Source: Prosapia bicincta (taxonomy: Eukaryota; Arthropoda; Insecta; Hemiptera; Cercopidae). Taken from it: a DNA stretch of 64,000 nt. The notes under the pieces were generated by a model. It worked only from the letters and a program-made list of their open reading frames with translations. It was not told the DNA's origin and did not search any database. The stretch is taken from assembly GCA_036971475.1 (NCBI GenBank), contig JBAIZL010000006.1, positions 132,655,731 through 132,719,730 of the forward strand. The letters are read 5' to 3'. The first letter of the stretch is position 1, and each line of letters starts with the position of its first letter. The position numbers and the translations under genes are program-made. Shown here piece by piece: positions 25,281-38,900 of this stretch.

Positions 25281-26486
25281 CATTAAAGTGTTTGTCCTGG
25301 ATTGATTCACCTGTTGTGCACTTCCACGCCCAAACTTTACTTTACTCACTCAGCCTTTGTATTTATTTAGCCCTTCCCTGCTCTATATTAGTGTATAAGT
25401 CTGTTACTTGTTAACATTAAAGTGTTTGTCCTGGATTGATTCACCTGTTGTGCACTTCCACGGCCAAACTTTACTTTACTCACTCAGCCTTTGTATTTAT
25501 TTAGCCCTTCCCTGCTCTATATTAGTGTATAAGTCTGTTACTTGGTAACATTAAAGTGTTTGTCCTGGATTGATTCACCTGTTGTGCACTTCCACGCCCA
25601 AACTTTACTTTACTCACTCCGCCTTTGTATTTATTTAGCCCTTCCCTGCTCTATATTAGTGTATAAGTCTGTTACTTGTTAACATTAAAGTGTTTGTCCT
25701 GGATTGATTCACCTGTTGTGCACTTCCACGCCCAAACTTTACTTTACTCACTCCGCCTTTGTATTTATTTAGCCCTTCCCTGCTCTATATTAGTGTATAA
25801 GTCTGTTACTTGTTAACATTAAAGTGTTTGTCCTGGATTGATTCACCTGTTGTGCACTTCCACGCCCAAACTTTACTTTACTCACTCCGCCTTTGTATTT
25901 ATTTAGCCCTTCCCTGCTCTATATTAGTGTATAAGTCTGTTACTTGTTAACATTAAAGTGTTTGTCCTGGATTGATTCAAATGTTGTGCACTTCCACGGC
26001 CAAACTTTACTTTACTCACTCAGCCTTTGTATTTATTTAGCCCTTCCCTGCTCTATATTAGTGTATAAGTCTGTTACTTGTTAACATTAAAGTGTTTGTC
26101 CTGGATTGATTCACCTGTTGTGCACTTCCACGCTCAAACTTTACTTTACTCACTCCGCCTTTGTATTTATTTAGCCCTTCCCTGTTCTATATTAGTGTAT
26201 AAGTCTGTTACTTGTTAACATTAAAGTGTTTGTCCTGGATTGATTCACCTATTGTGCACTTCCACGGCCAAACCTTACTAAACTCACTCCGCCTTTGTAT
26301 TTATTTAGCCCTTCTCTGCTCTATATTAGTGTATAAGTCTGTTACTTGTTAACATTAAAGTGTTTGTCCTGGATTGATTCACCTGTTGTGCACTTCCACG
26401 CCCAAACTTTACTTTACTCACTCCGCCTTTGTATTTATTTAGCCCTTCTCTGCTCTATATTAGTGTATAAGTCTGTTACTTGTTAA

Positions 26487-27826
26487 CATTAAAGTGTTTG
26501 TCCTGGATTGATTCACCTGTTGTGCACTTCCACGGCCAAACTTTACTTTACTCACTCCGCCTTTGTATTTATTTAGCCCTTCTCTGCTCTATATTAGTGT
26601 ATAAGTCTGTTACTTGTTAACATTAAAGTGTTTGTCCTGGATTGATTCACCTGTTGTGCACTTCCACGGCCAAACTTTACTTTACTCACTCCGCCTTTGT
26701 ATTTATTTAGCCCTTCTCTGCTCTATATTAGTGTATAAGTCTGTTACTTGTTAACATTAAAGTGTTTGTCCTGGATTGATTCACCTGTTGTGCACTTCCA
26801 CGGCCAAACTTTACTTTACTCACTCCGCCTTTGTATTTATTTAGCCCTTCTCTGCTCTATATTAGTGTATAAGTCTGTTACTTGTTAACATTAAAGTGTT
26901 TGTCCTGGATTGATTCACCTGTTGTGCACTTCCACGCCCAAACATTACTTTACTCAATCAGCCTTTGTATTTATTTAGATCTTCCCTGTTCTATATTAGT
27001 GTATAAGTCTGTTACTTGTTAACACTAAAGTGTTTGTCCTGGATTGATTCACCTGTTGTGCACTTCCACGTCCAAACTTTACTTTACTCACTCAGCCTTA
27101 GTATTTATTTAGCCCTTCCCTGCTCTATATTAGTTTATAAGTCTGTTACTTGTTAACATTAAAGTGTTTGTCCTGGATTGATTCACCTGTTGTGCACTTC
27201 CACGGCCAAACTTTACTTTACTCACTCCGCCTTTGTATTTATTTAGCCCTTCTCTGCTCTATATTAGTGTATAAGTCTGTTACTTGTTAACATTAAAGTG
27301 TTTGTCCTGGATTGATTCACCTGTTGTGCACTTCCACGGCCAAACTTTACTTTACTCACTCCGCCTTTGTATTTATTTAGCCCTTCTCTGCTCTATATTA
27401 GTGTATAAGTCTGTTACTTGTTAACATTAAAGTGTTTGTCCTGGATTGATTCACCTGTTGTGCACTTCCACGGCCAAACTTTACTTTACTCACTCCGCCT
27501 TTGTATTTATTTAGCCCTTCTCTGCTCTATATTAGTGTATAAGTCTGTTACTTGTTAACATTAAAGTGTTTGTCCTGGATTGATTCACCTGTTGTGCACT
27601 TCCACGCCCAAACATTACTTTACTCAATCAGCCTTTGTATTTATTTAGCCCTTCCCTGTTCTATATTAGTGTATAAGTCTGTTACTTGTTAACACTAAAG
27701 TGTTTGTCCTGGATTGATTCACCTGTTGTGCACTTCCACGTCCAAACTTTACTTTACTCACTCAGCCTTAGTATTTATTTAGCCCTTCCCTGCTCTATAT
27801 TAGTTTATAAGTCTGTTACTTGTTAA
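26487..27826. repeat. 5-unit higher-order repeat, two tandem copies (670 bp each)
   Basis: Copies 26487-27156 and 27157-27826 share the rare marks CACTAAAG and CGTCCAAAC in the same order, 670 bp apart. The first three units of each copy look identical to one another. One visible difference between copies is TTAGATCTTCC against TTAGCCCTTCC. Confidence 0.9.
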
Positions 27827-29032
27827 CATTAAAGTGTTTGTCCTGGATTGATTCACCTGTTGTGCACTTCCACGCCCAAACTTTACTTTACTCACTCAGC
27901 CTTTGTATTTATTTAGCCCTTCCCTGCTCTATATTAGTGTATAAGTCTGTTACTTGTTAACATTAAAGTGTTTGTCCTGGATTGATTCACCTGTTGTGCA
28001 CTTCCACGCCCAAACTTTACTTTACTCACTCCGCCTTTGTATTTATTTAGCCCTTCCCTGTTCTATATTAGTGTATAAGTCTGTTACTTGTTAACATTAA
28101 AGTGTTTGTCCTGGATTGATTCACCTATTGTGCACTTCCACGGCCAAACCTTACTAAACTCACTCCGCCTTTGTATTTATTTAGCCCTTCTCTGCTCTAT
28201 ATTAGTGTATAAGTCTGTTACTTGTTAACATTAAAGTGTTTGTCCTGGATTGATTCACCTGTTGTGCACTTCCACGCCCAAACTTTACTTTACTCACTCA
28301 GCCTTTGTATTTATTTAGCCCTTCTCTGCTCTATATTAGTGTATAAGTCTGTTACTTGTTAACATTAAAGTGTTTGTCCTGGATTGATTCAGCTGTTGTG
28401 CACTTCCACGCCCAAACTTTACTTTACTCACTCAGCCTTTGTATTTATTTAGCCCTTCCCTGCTCTATATTAGTGTATAAGTCTGTTACTTGTTAACATT
28501 AAAGTGTTTGTCCTGGATTGATTCACCTGTTGTGCACTTCCACGGCCAAACTTTACATTACTCACTCAGCCTTTGTATTTATTTAGCCCTTCCCTGCTCT
28601 ATATTAGTGTATAAGTTTGTTACTTGTTAACATTAAAGTGTTTGTCCTGGATTGATTCACCTGTTGTGCACTTCCACGCCCAAACTTTACTTTACTCACT
28701 CCGCCTTTGTATTTATTTAGCCCTTCCCTGCTCTATATTAGTGTATAAGTCTGTTACTTGTTAACATTAAAGTGTTTGTCCTGGATTGATTCACCTGTTG
28801 TGCACTTCCACGCCCAAACTTTACTTTACTCACTCCGCCTTTGTATTTATTTAGCCCTTCCCTGCTCTATATTAGTGTATAAGTCTGTTACTTGTTAACA
28901 TTAAAGTGTTTGTCCTGGATTGATTCACCTGTTGTGCACTTCCACGGCCAAACTTTACTTTACTCACTCAGCCTTTGTATTTATTTAGCCCTTCTCTGCT
29001 CTATATTAGTGTATAAGTCTGTTACTTGTTAA

Positions 29033-29568
29033 CATTAAAGTGTTTGTCCTGGATTGATTCACCTGTTGTGCACTTCCACGCCCAAACTTTACTTTACTCA
29101 CTCCGCCTTTGTATTTATTTAGCCCTTCCCTGCTCTATATTAGTGTATAAGTCTGTTACTTGTTAACATTAAAGTGTTTGTCCTGGATTGATTCAAATGT
29201 TGTGCACTTCCACGGCCAAACTTTACTTTACTCACTCAGCCTTTGTATTTATTTAGCCCTTCCCTGCTCTATATTAGTGTATAAGTCTGTTACTTGTTAA
29301 CATTAAAGTGTTTGTCCTGGATTGATTCACCTGTTGTGCACTTCCACGCTCAAACTTTACTTTACTCACTCCGCCTTTGTATTTATTTAGCCCTTCCCTG
29401 TTCTATATTAGTGTATAAGTCTGTTACTTGTTAACATTAAAGTGTTTGTCCTGGATTGATTCACCTATTGTGCACTTCCACGGCCAAACCTTACTAAACT
29501 CACTCCGCCTTTGTATTTATTTAGCCCTTCTCTGCTCTATATTAGTGTATAAGTCTGTTACTTGTTAA
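29033..29568. repeat. 4-unit block duplicated from 25817-26352
   Basis: The rare variants ATTCAAATG and CGCTCAAAC recur 3,216 bp (24 units) apart at 25975/29191 and 26131/29347. Only about four units around them match, so this is a dispersed block transfer inside the array and not a simple tandem copy. Confidence 0.8.
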
Positions 29569-32500
29569 CATTAAAGTGTTTGTCCTGGATTGATTCACCT
29601 GTTGTGCACTTCCACGCCCAAACTTTACTTTACTCACTCAGCCTTTGTATTTATTTAGCCCTTCTCTGCTCTATATTAGTGTATAAGTCTGTTACTTGTT
29701 AACATTAAAGTGTTTGTCCTGGATTGATTCACCTGTTGTGCACTTCCACGCCCAAACATTACTTTACTCAATCAGCCTTTGTATTTATTTAGCCCTTCCC
29801 TGTTCTATATTAGTGTATAAGTCTGTTACTTGTTAACATTAAAGTGTTTGTCCTGGATTGATTCACCTGTTGTGCACTTCCACGCCCAAACTTTACTTTA
29901 CTCACTCAGCCTTAGTATTTATTTAGCCCTTCCCTGCTCTATATTAGTTTATAAGTCTGTTACTTGTTAACATTAAAGTGTTTGTCCTGGATTGATTCAC
30001 CTGTTGTGCACTTCCACGCCCAAACTTTACTTTACTCACTCAGCCTTAGTATTTATTTAGCCCTTCCCTGCTCTATATTAGTTTATAAGTCTGTTACTTG
30101 TTAACATTAAAGTGTTTGTCCTGGATTGATTCACCTGTTGTGCACTTCCACGCCCAAACATTACTTTACTCAATCAGCCTTTGTATTTATTTATCCCTTC
30201 CCTGTTCTATATTAGTGTATAAGTCTGTTACTTGTTAACATTAAAGTGTTTGTCCTGGATTGATTCACCTGTTGTGCACTTCCACGCCCAAACTTTACTT
30301 TACTCACTCCGCCTTTGTATTTATTTAGCCCTTCCCTGCTCTATATTAGTTTATAAGTCTGTTACTTGTTAACATTAAAGTGTTTGTCCTGGATTGATTC
30401 ACCTGTTGTGCACTTCCACGCCCAAACATTACTTTACTCACTCAGCCTTTGTATTTATTTAGCCCTTCCCTGCTCTATATTAGTGTATAAGTCTGTTACT
30501 TGTTAACATTAAAGTGTTTGTCCTGGATTGATTCACCTGTTGTGCACTTCCACAGCCAAACTTTACTTTACTCACTCAGCCTTAGTATTTATTTAGCCCT
30601 TCCCTGTTCTATATTAGTGTATAAGTCTGTTACTTGTTAACATTAAAGTGTTTGTCCTGGATTGATTCACCTGTTGTGCACTTCCACGCCCAAACATTAC
30701 TTTACTCACTCAGCCTTAGTATTTATTTAGCCCTTCCCTGCTCTATATTAGTGTATAAGTCTGTTACTTGTTAACATTAAAGTGTTTGTCCTGGATTGAT
30801 TCACCTGTTGTGCACTTCCACGCCCAAACATTACTTTACTCACTCAGCCTTAGTATTTATTTAGCCCTTCCCTGTTCTATATTAGTGTATAAGTCTGTTA
30901 CTTGTTAACATTAAAGTGTTTGTCCTGGATTGATTCACCTGTTGTGCACTTCCACGCCCAAACATTACTTTACTCACTCAGCCTTTGTATTTATTTAGCC
31001 CTTCCCTGCTCTATATTAGTGTATAAGTCTGTTACTTGTTAACATTAAAGTGTTTGTCCTGGATTGATTCACCTGTTGTGCACTTCCACAGCCAAACTTT
31101 ACTTTACTCACTCAGCCTTAGTATTTATTTAGCCCTTCCCTGTTCTATATTAGTGTATAAGTCTGTTACTTGTTAACATTAAAGTGTTTGTCCTGGATTG
31201 ATTCACCTGTTGTGCACTTCCACGGCTAAACTTTACTTTACTCACTCAGCCTTTGTATTTATTTAGCCCTTCCCTGTTCTATATTAGTGTATAAGTCTGT
31301 TACTTGTTAACATTAAAGTGTTTGTCCTGGATTGATTCACCTATTGTGCACTTCCACGGCCAAACTTTACTTTACTCACTCCGCCTTTGTATTTATTTAG
31401 CCCTTCCCTGCTCTATATTAGTTTATAAGTCTGTTACTTGTTAACATTAAAGTGTTTGTCCTGGATTGATTCACCTGTTGTGCACTTCCACGCCCAAACA
31501 TTACTTTACTCACTCAGCCTTAGTATTTATTTAGCCCTTCCCTGTTCTATATTAGTGTATAAGTCTGTTACTTGTTAACATTAAAGTGTTTGTCCTGGAT
31601 TGATTCACCTGTTGTGCACTTCCACGCCCAAACTTTACTTTACTCACTCAGCCTTAGTATTTATTTAGCCCTTCCCTGCTCTATATTAGTTTATAAGTCT
31701 GTTACTTGTTAACATTAAAGTGTTTGTCCTGGATTGATTCACCTGTTGTGCACTTCCACGCCCAAACTTTACTTTACTCACTCAGCCTTAGTATTTATTT
31801 AGCCCTTCCCTGCTCTATATTAGTTTATAAGTCTGTTACTTGTTAACATTAAAGTGTTTGTCCTGGATTGATTCACCTGTTGTGCACTTCCACGCCCAAA
31901 CATTACTTTACTCACTCAGCCTTAGTATTTATTTAGCCCTTCCCTGCTCTATATTAGTGTATAAGTCTGTTACTTGTTAACATTAAAGTGTTTGTCCTGG
32001 ATTGATTCACCTGTTGTGCACTTCCACGCCCAAACATTACTTTACTCAATCAGCCTTTGTATTTATTTAGCCCTTCCCTGTTCTATATTAGTGTATAAGT
32101 CTGTTACTTGTTAACATTAAAGTGTTTGTCCTGGATTGATTCACCTGTTGTGCACTTCCACGCCCAAACTTTACTTTACTCACTCCGCCTTTGTATTTAT
32201 TTAGCCCTTCCCTGCTCTATATTAGTGTATAAGTCTGTTACTTGTTAACATTAAAGTGTTTGTCCTGGATTGATTCACCTGTTGTGCACTTCCACGCCCA
32301 AACATTACTTTACTCACTCAGCCTTTGTATTTATTTAGCCCTTCCCTGCTCTATATTAGTGTATAAGTCTGTTACTTGTTAACATTAAAGTGTTTGTCCT
32401 GGATTGATTCACCTATTGTGCACTTCCACGCCCAAACTTTACTTTACTCACTCAGCCTTTGTATTTATTTAGCCCTTCCCTGCTCTATATTAGTGTATAA

Positions 32501-32918
32501 GTCTGTTACTTGTTAACATTAAAGTGTTTGTCCTGGATTGATTCACCTGTTGTGCACTTCCACGCCCAAACTTTACTTTACTCACTCAGCCTTTGTATTT
32601 ATTTAGCCCTTCCCTGCTCTATATTAGTGTATAAGTCTGTTACTTGTTAACATTAAAGTGTTTGTCCTGGATTGATTCACCTATTGTGCACTTCCACGCC
32701 CAAACTTTACTTTACTCACTCAGCCTTTGTATTTATTTAGCCCTTCCCTGCTCTATATTAGTGTATAAGTCTGTTACTTGTTAACATTAAAGTGTTTGTC
32801 CTGGATTGATTCACCTGTTGTGCACTTCCACGCCCAAACTTTACTTTACTCACTCCGCCTTTGTATTTATTTAGCCCTTCCCTGCTCTATATTAGTTTAT
32901 AAGTCTGTTACTTGTTAA

Positions 32919-35900
32919 CATTAAAGTGTTTGTCCTGGATTGATTCACCTGTTGTGCACTTCCACGCCCAAACATTACTTTACTCACTCAGCCTTTGTAT
33001 TTATTTAGCCCTTCCCTGCTCTATATTAGTGTATAAGTCTGTTACTTGTTAACATTAAAGTGTTTGTCCTGGATTGATTCACCTGTTGTGCACTTCCACA
33101 GCCAAACTTTACTTTACTCACTCAGCCTTAGTATTTATTTAGCCCTTCCCTGTTCTATATTAGTGTATAAGTCTGTTACTTGTTAACATTAAAGTGTTTG
33201 TCCCGGATTGATTCACCTGTTGTGCACTTCCACGCCCAAACATTACTTTACTCACTCAGCCTTAGTATTTATTTAGCCCTTCCCTGTTCTATATTAGTGT
33301 ATAAGTCTGTTACTTGTTAACATTAAAGTGTTTGTCCTGGATTGATTCACCTGTTGTGAACTTCCACGCCCAAACATTACTTTACTCAATCAGCCTTTGT
33401 ATTTATTTAGCCCTTCCCTGTTCTATATTAGTGTATAAGTCTGTTACTTGTTAACATTAAAGTGTTTGTCCTGGATTGATTCACCTATTGTGCACTTCCA
33501 CGGCCAAACTTTACTTTACTCACTCCGCCTTTGTATTTATTTAGCCCTTCCCTGCTCTATATTAGTTTATAAGTCTGTTACTTGTTAACATTAAAGTGTT
33601 TGTCCTGGATTGATTCACCTGTTGTGCACTTCCACGCCCAAACATTACTTTACTCACTCAGCCTTTGTATTTATTTAGCCCTTCCCTGCTCTATATTAGA
33701 GTATAAGTCTGTTACTTGTTAACATTAAAGTGTTTGTCCTGGATTGATTCACCTATTGTGCACTTCCACGCCCAAACTTTACTTTACTCACTCAGCCTTT
33801 GTATTTATTTAGCCCTTCCCTGCTCTATATTAGTGTATAAGTCTGTTACTTGTTAACATTAAAGTGTTTGTCCTGGATTGATTCACCTGTTGTGCACTTC
33901 CACGCCCAAACTTTACTTTACTCACTCAGCCTTTGTATTTATTTAGCCCTTCCCTGCTCTATATTAGTGTATAAGTCTGTTACTTGTTAACATTAAAGTG
34001 TTTGTCCTGGATTGATTCACCTATTGTGCACTTCCACGCCCAAACTTTACTTTACTCACTCAGCCTTTGTATTTATTTAGCCCTTCCCTGCTCTATATTA
34101 GTGTATAAGTCTGTTACTTGTTAACATTAAAGTGTTTGTCCTGGATTGATTCACCTGTTGTGCACTTCCACGCCCAAACTTTACTTTACTCACTCCGCCT
34201 TTGTATTTATTTAGCCCTTCCCTGCTCTATATTACTTTATAAGTCTCTTACTTGTTAACATTAAAGTGTTTGTCCTGGATTGATTCACCTGTTGTGCACT
34301 TCCACGCCCAAACATTACTTTACTCACTCAGCCTTTGTATTTATTTAGCCCTTCCCTGCTCTATATTAGTGTATAAGTCTGTTACTTGTTAACATTAAAG
34401 TGTTTGTCCTGGATTGATTCACCTGTTGTGCACTTCCACAGCCAAACTTTACTTTACTCACTCAGCCTTAGTATTTATTTAGCCCTTCCCTGTTCTATAT
34501 TAGTGTATAAGTCTGTTACTTGTTAACATTAAAGTGTTTGTCCTGGATTGATTCACCTGTTGTGCACTTCCACGCCCAAACATTACTTTACTCACTCAGC
34601 CTTAGTATTTATTTAGCCCTTCCCTGTTCTATATTAGTGTATAAGTCTGTTACTTGTTAACATTAAAGTGTTTGTCCTGGATTGATTCACCTGTTGTGCA
34701 CTTCCACGCCCAAACATTACTTTACTCAATCAGCCTTTGTATTTATTTAGCCCTTCCCTGTTCTATATTAGTGTATAAGTCTGTTACTTGTTAACATTAA
34801 AGTGTTTGTCCTGGATTGATTCACTTATTGTGCACTTCCACGGCCAAACTTTACTTTACTCACTCCGCCTTTGTATTTATTTAGCCCTTCCCTGCTCTAT
34901 ATTAGTTTATAAGTCTGTTACTTGTTAACATTAAAGTGTTTGTCCTGGATTGATTCACCTGTTGTGCACTTCCACGCCCAAACTTTACTTTACTCACTCA
35001 GCCTTAGTATTTATTTAGCCCTTCCCTGCTCTATATTAGTTTATAAGTCTGTTACTTGTTAACATTAAAGTGTTTGTCCTGGATTGATTCACCTGTTGTG
35101 CACTTCCACGCCCAAACTTTACTTTACTCACTCAGCCTTAGTATTTATTTAGCCCTTCCCTGCTCTATATTAGTTTATAAGTCTGTTACTTGTTAACATT
35201 AAAGTGTTTGTCCTGGATTGATTCACCTGTTGTGCACTTCCACGCCCAAACATTACTTTACTCACTCAGCCTTAGTATTTATTTAGCCCTTCCCTGCTCT
35301 ATATTAGTGTATAAGTCTGTTACTTGTTAACATTAAAGTGTTTGTCCTGGATTGATTCACCTGTTGTGCACTTCCACGCCCAAACTTTACTTTACTCACT
35401 CAGCCTTAGTATTTATTTAGCCCTTCCCTGCTCTATATTAGTGTATAAGTCTGTTACTTGTTAACATTAAAGTGTTTGTCCTGGATTGATTCACCTGTTG
35501 TGCACTTCCACGCCAAAACATTACTTTACTCACTCAGCCTTTGTATTTATTTAGCCCTTCCCTGCTCTATATTAGTGTATAAGTCTGTTACTTGTTAACA
35601 TTAAAGTGTTTGTCCTGGATTGATTCACCTATTGTGCACTTCCACGCCCAAACTTTACTTTAATCACTCAGCCTTTGTATTTATTTAGCCCTTCCCTGCT
35701 CTATATTAGTGTATAAGTCTGTTACTTGTTAACATTAAAGTGTTTGTCCTGGATTGATTCACCTGTTGTGCACTTCCCCGCCCAAACTTTACTTTACTCA
35801 CTCAGCCTTTGTATTTATTTAGCCCTTCCCTGCTCTATATTAGTGTATAAGTCTGTTACTTGTTAACATTAAAGTGTTTGTCCTGGATTGATTCACCTAT

Positions 35901-38900
35901 TGTGCACTTCCACGCCCAAACTTTACTTTACTCACTCAGCCTTTGTATTTATTCAGCCCTTCCCTGCTCTATATTAGTGTATAAGTCTGTTACTTGTTAA
36001 CATTAAAGTGTTTGTCCTGGATTGATTCACCTGTTGTGCACTTCCACGCCCAAACATTACTTTACTCACTCAGCCTTTGTATTTATTTAGCCCTTCCCTG
36101 CTCTATATTAGTGTAAGGGTCTGTTACTTGTTAACATTAAAGTGTTTGTCCTGGATTGATTCACCTGTTGTGCACTTCCACGCCCAAACATTACTTTACT
36201 CACTCAGCCTTTGTATTTATTTAGCCCTTCCCTGCTCTATATTAGTGTATAAGTCTGTTACTTGTTAACATTAAAGTGTTTGTCCTGGATTGATTCACCT
36301 ATTGTGCACTTCCTCGGCCAAACATTACTTTACTCACTCAGCCTTTGTATTTATTTAGCCCTTCCCTGCTCTATATTAGTGTATAAGTCTGTTACTTGTT
36401 AACATTAAAGTGTTTGTCCTGGATTGATTCACCTATTGTGCACTTCCTCGGCCAAACATTACTTTACTCACTCAGCCTTTGTATTTATTTAGCCCTTCCC
36501 TGCTCTATATTAGTGTATAAGTCTGTTACTTGTTAACATTAAAGTGTTTGTCCTGGATCGATTCACCTGTTGTGCACTTCCACGGCCAAACCTTACTTTA
36601 CTCACTCAGCCTTTGTATTTATTTAGCCCTTCTCTGCTCTATATTAGTGTATAAGTCTGTTACTTGTTAACATTAAAGTGTTTGTCCTGGATTGATTCAC
36701 CTATTGTGCACTTCCACGCCCAAACCTTACTTTACTCACTCCGCCTTTGTATTTATTTAGCCCTTCCGTGCTCTATATTAGTGTATAGGTCTGCTGTTTG
36801 TTAACATTAAAGTGTTTATCCTGGATTGATCCACCTACTATGCACTTCCACCCCCAAACTTTATTTTACTCACTCCGCCTTTGTATTTATTTAGCCCTTC
36901 CCTGTTCTATATTAGTGTATAAGTCTGTTACTTGTTAACATTAAAGTGTTTATCCTGGAATGATTCACCTATTGTGCACTTCCACAGCCAAACTTTACTT
37001 TTCTCACTCCGCCTTTGTATTTATTTAGCCCTTCCCTGCTCTATATTAGTGTATAAGTCTGTTACTTGTTAACATTAAAGTGTTTGTCCTGGATTGATTC
37101 ACCTGTTGTGCACTTCCACGCCAAAACATTACTTTACTCACTCAGCCTTTGTATTTATTTAGCCCTTCTCTGCTCTATATTAGTGTATAAGTCTGTTACT
37201 TGTTAACATTAAAGTGTTTGTCCTGGATTGATTCACCTATTGTGCACTTCCACGCCCAAACTTTACTTTAATCACTCAGCCTTTGTATTTATTTAGCCCT
37301 TCCCTGCTCTATATTAGTGTATAAGTCTGTTACTTGTTAACATTAAAGTGTTTGTCCTGGATTGATTCACCTGTTGTGCACTTCCCCGCCCAAACTTTAC
37401 TTTACTCACTCAGCCTTTGTATTTATTTAGCCCTTCCCTGCTCTATATTAGTGTATAAGTCTGTTACTTGTTAACATTAAAGTGTTTGTCCTGGATTGAT
37501 TCACCTATTGTGCACTTCCACGCCCAAACTTTACTTTACTCACTCAGCCTTTGTATTTATTCAGCCCTTCCCTGCTCTATATTAGTGTATAAGTCTGTTA
37601 CTTGTTAACATTAAAGTGTTTGTCCTGGATTGATTCACCTGTTGTGCACTTCCACGCCCAAACATTACTTTACTCACTCAGCCTTTGTATTTATTTAGCC
37701 CTTCCCTGCTCTATATTAGTGTAAGGGTCTGTTACTTGTTAACATTAAAGTGTTTGTCCTGGATTGATTCACCTGTTGTGCACTTCCACGCCCAAACATT
37801 ACTTTACTCACTCAGCCTTTGTATTTATTTAGCCCTTCCCTGCTCTATATTAGTGTATAAGTCTGTTACTTGTTAACATTAAAGTGTTTGTCCTGGATTG
37901 ATTCACCTATTGTGCACTTCCTCGGCCAAACATTACTTTACTCACTCAGCCTTTGTATTTATTTAGCCCTTCCCTGCTCTATATTAGTGTATAAGTCTGT
38001 TACTTGTTAACATTAAAGTGTTTGTCCTGGATTGATTCACCTATTGTGCACTTCCTCGGCCAAACATTACTTTACTCACTCAGCCTTTGTATTTATTTAG
38101 CCCTTCCCTGCTCTATATTAGTGTATAAGTCTGTTACTTGTTAACATTAAAGTGTTTGTCCTGGATCGATTCACCTGTTGTGCACTTCCACGGCCAAACC
38201 TTACTTTACTCACTCAGCCTTTGTATTTATTTAGCCCTTCTCTGCTCTATATTAGTGTATAAGTCTGTTACTTGTTAACATTAAAGTGTTTGTCCTGGAT
38301 TGATTCACCTATTGTGCACTTCCACGCCCAAACCTTACTTTACTCACTCCGCCTTTGTATTTATTTAGCCCTTCCGTGCTCTATATTAGTGTATAGGTCT
38401 GCTGTTTGTTAACATTAAAGTGTTTATCCTGGATTGATCCACCTACTATGCACTTCCACCCCCAAACTTTATTTTACTCACTCCGCCTTTGTATTTATTT
38501 AGCCCTTCCCTGTTCTATATTAGTGTATAAGTCTGTTACTTGTTAACATTAAAGTGTTTATCCTGGAATGATTCACCTATTGTGCACTTCCACAGCCAAA
38601 CTTTACTTTTCTCACTCCGCCTTTGTATTTATTTAGCCCTTCCCTGCTCTATATTAGTGTATAAGTCTGTTACTTGTTAACATTAAAGTGTTTGTCCTGG
38701 ATTGATTCACCTGTTGTGCACTTCCACGCCCAAACATTACTTTACTCACTCAGCCTTTGTATTTATTTAGCCCTTCCCTGCTCTATATTAGTGTATAAGT
38801 CTGTTACTTGTTAACATTAAAGTGTTTGTCCTGGATTGATTCACCTGTTGTGCACTTCCACAGCCAAACTTTACTTTACTCACTCAGCCTTAGTATTTAT

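Noticed and set aside
36077..37876. Two identical 63-residue open frames 1,608 bp apart
   Set aside because: Both lie inside the 134-bp satellite. They are identical because of the 12-unit duplication and depend on a chance variant (GTAAGGGTC) that removes a stop.
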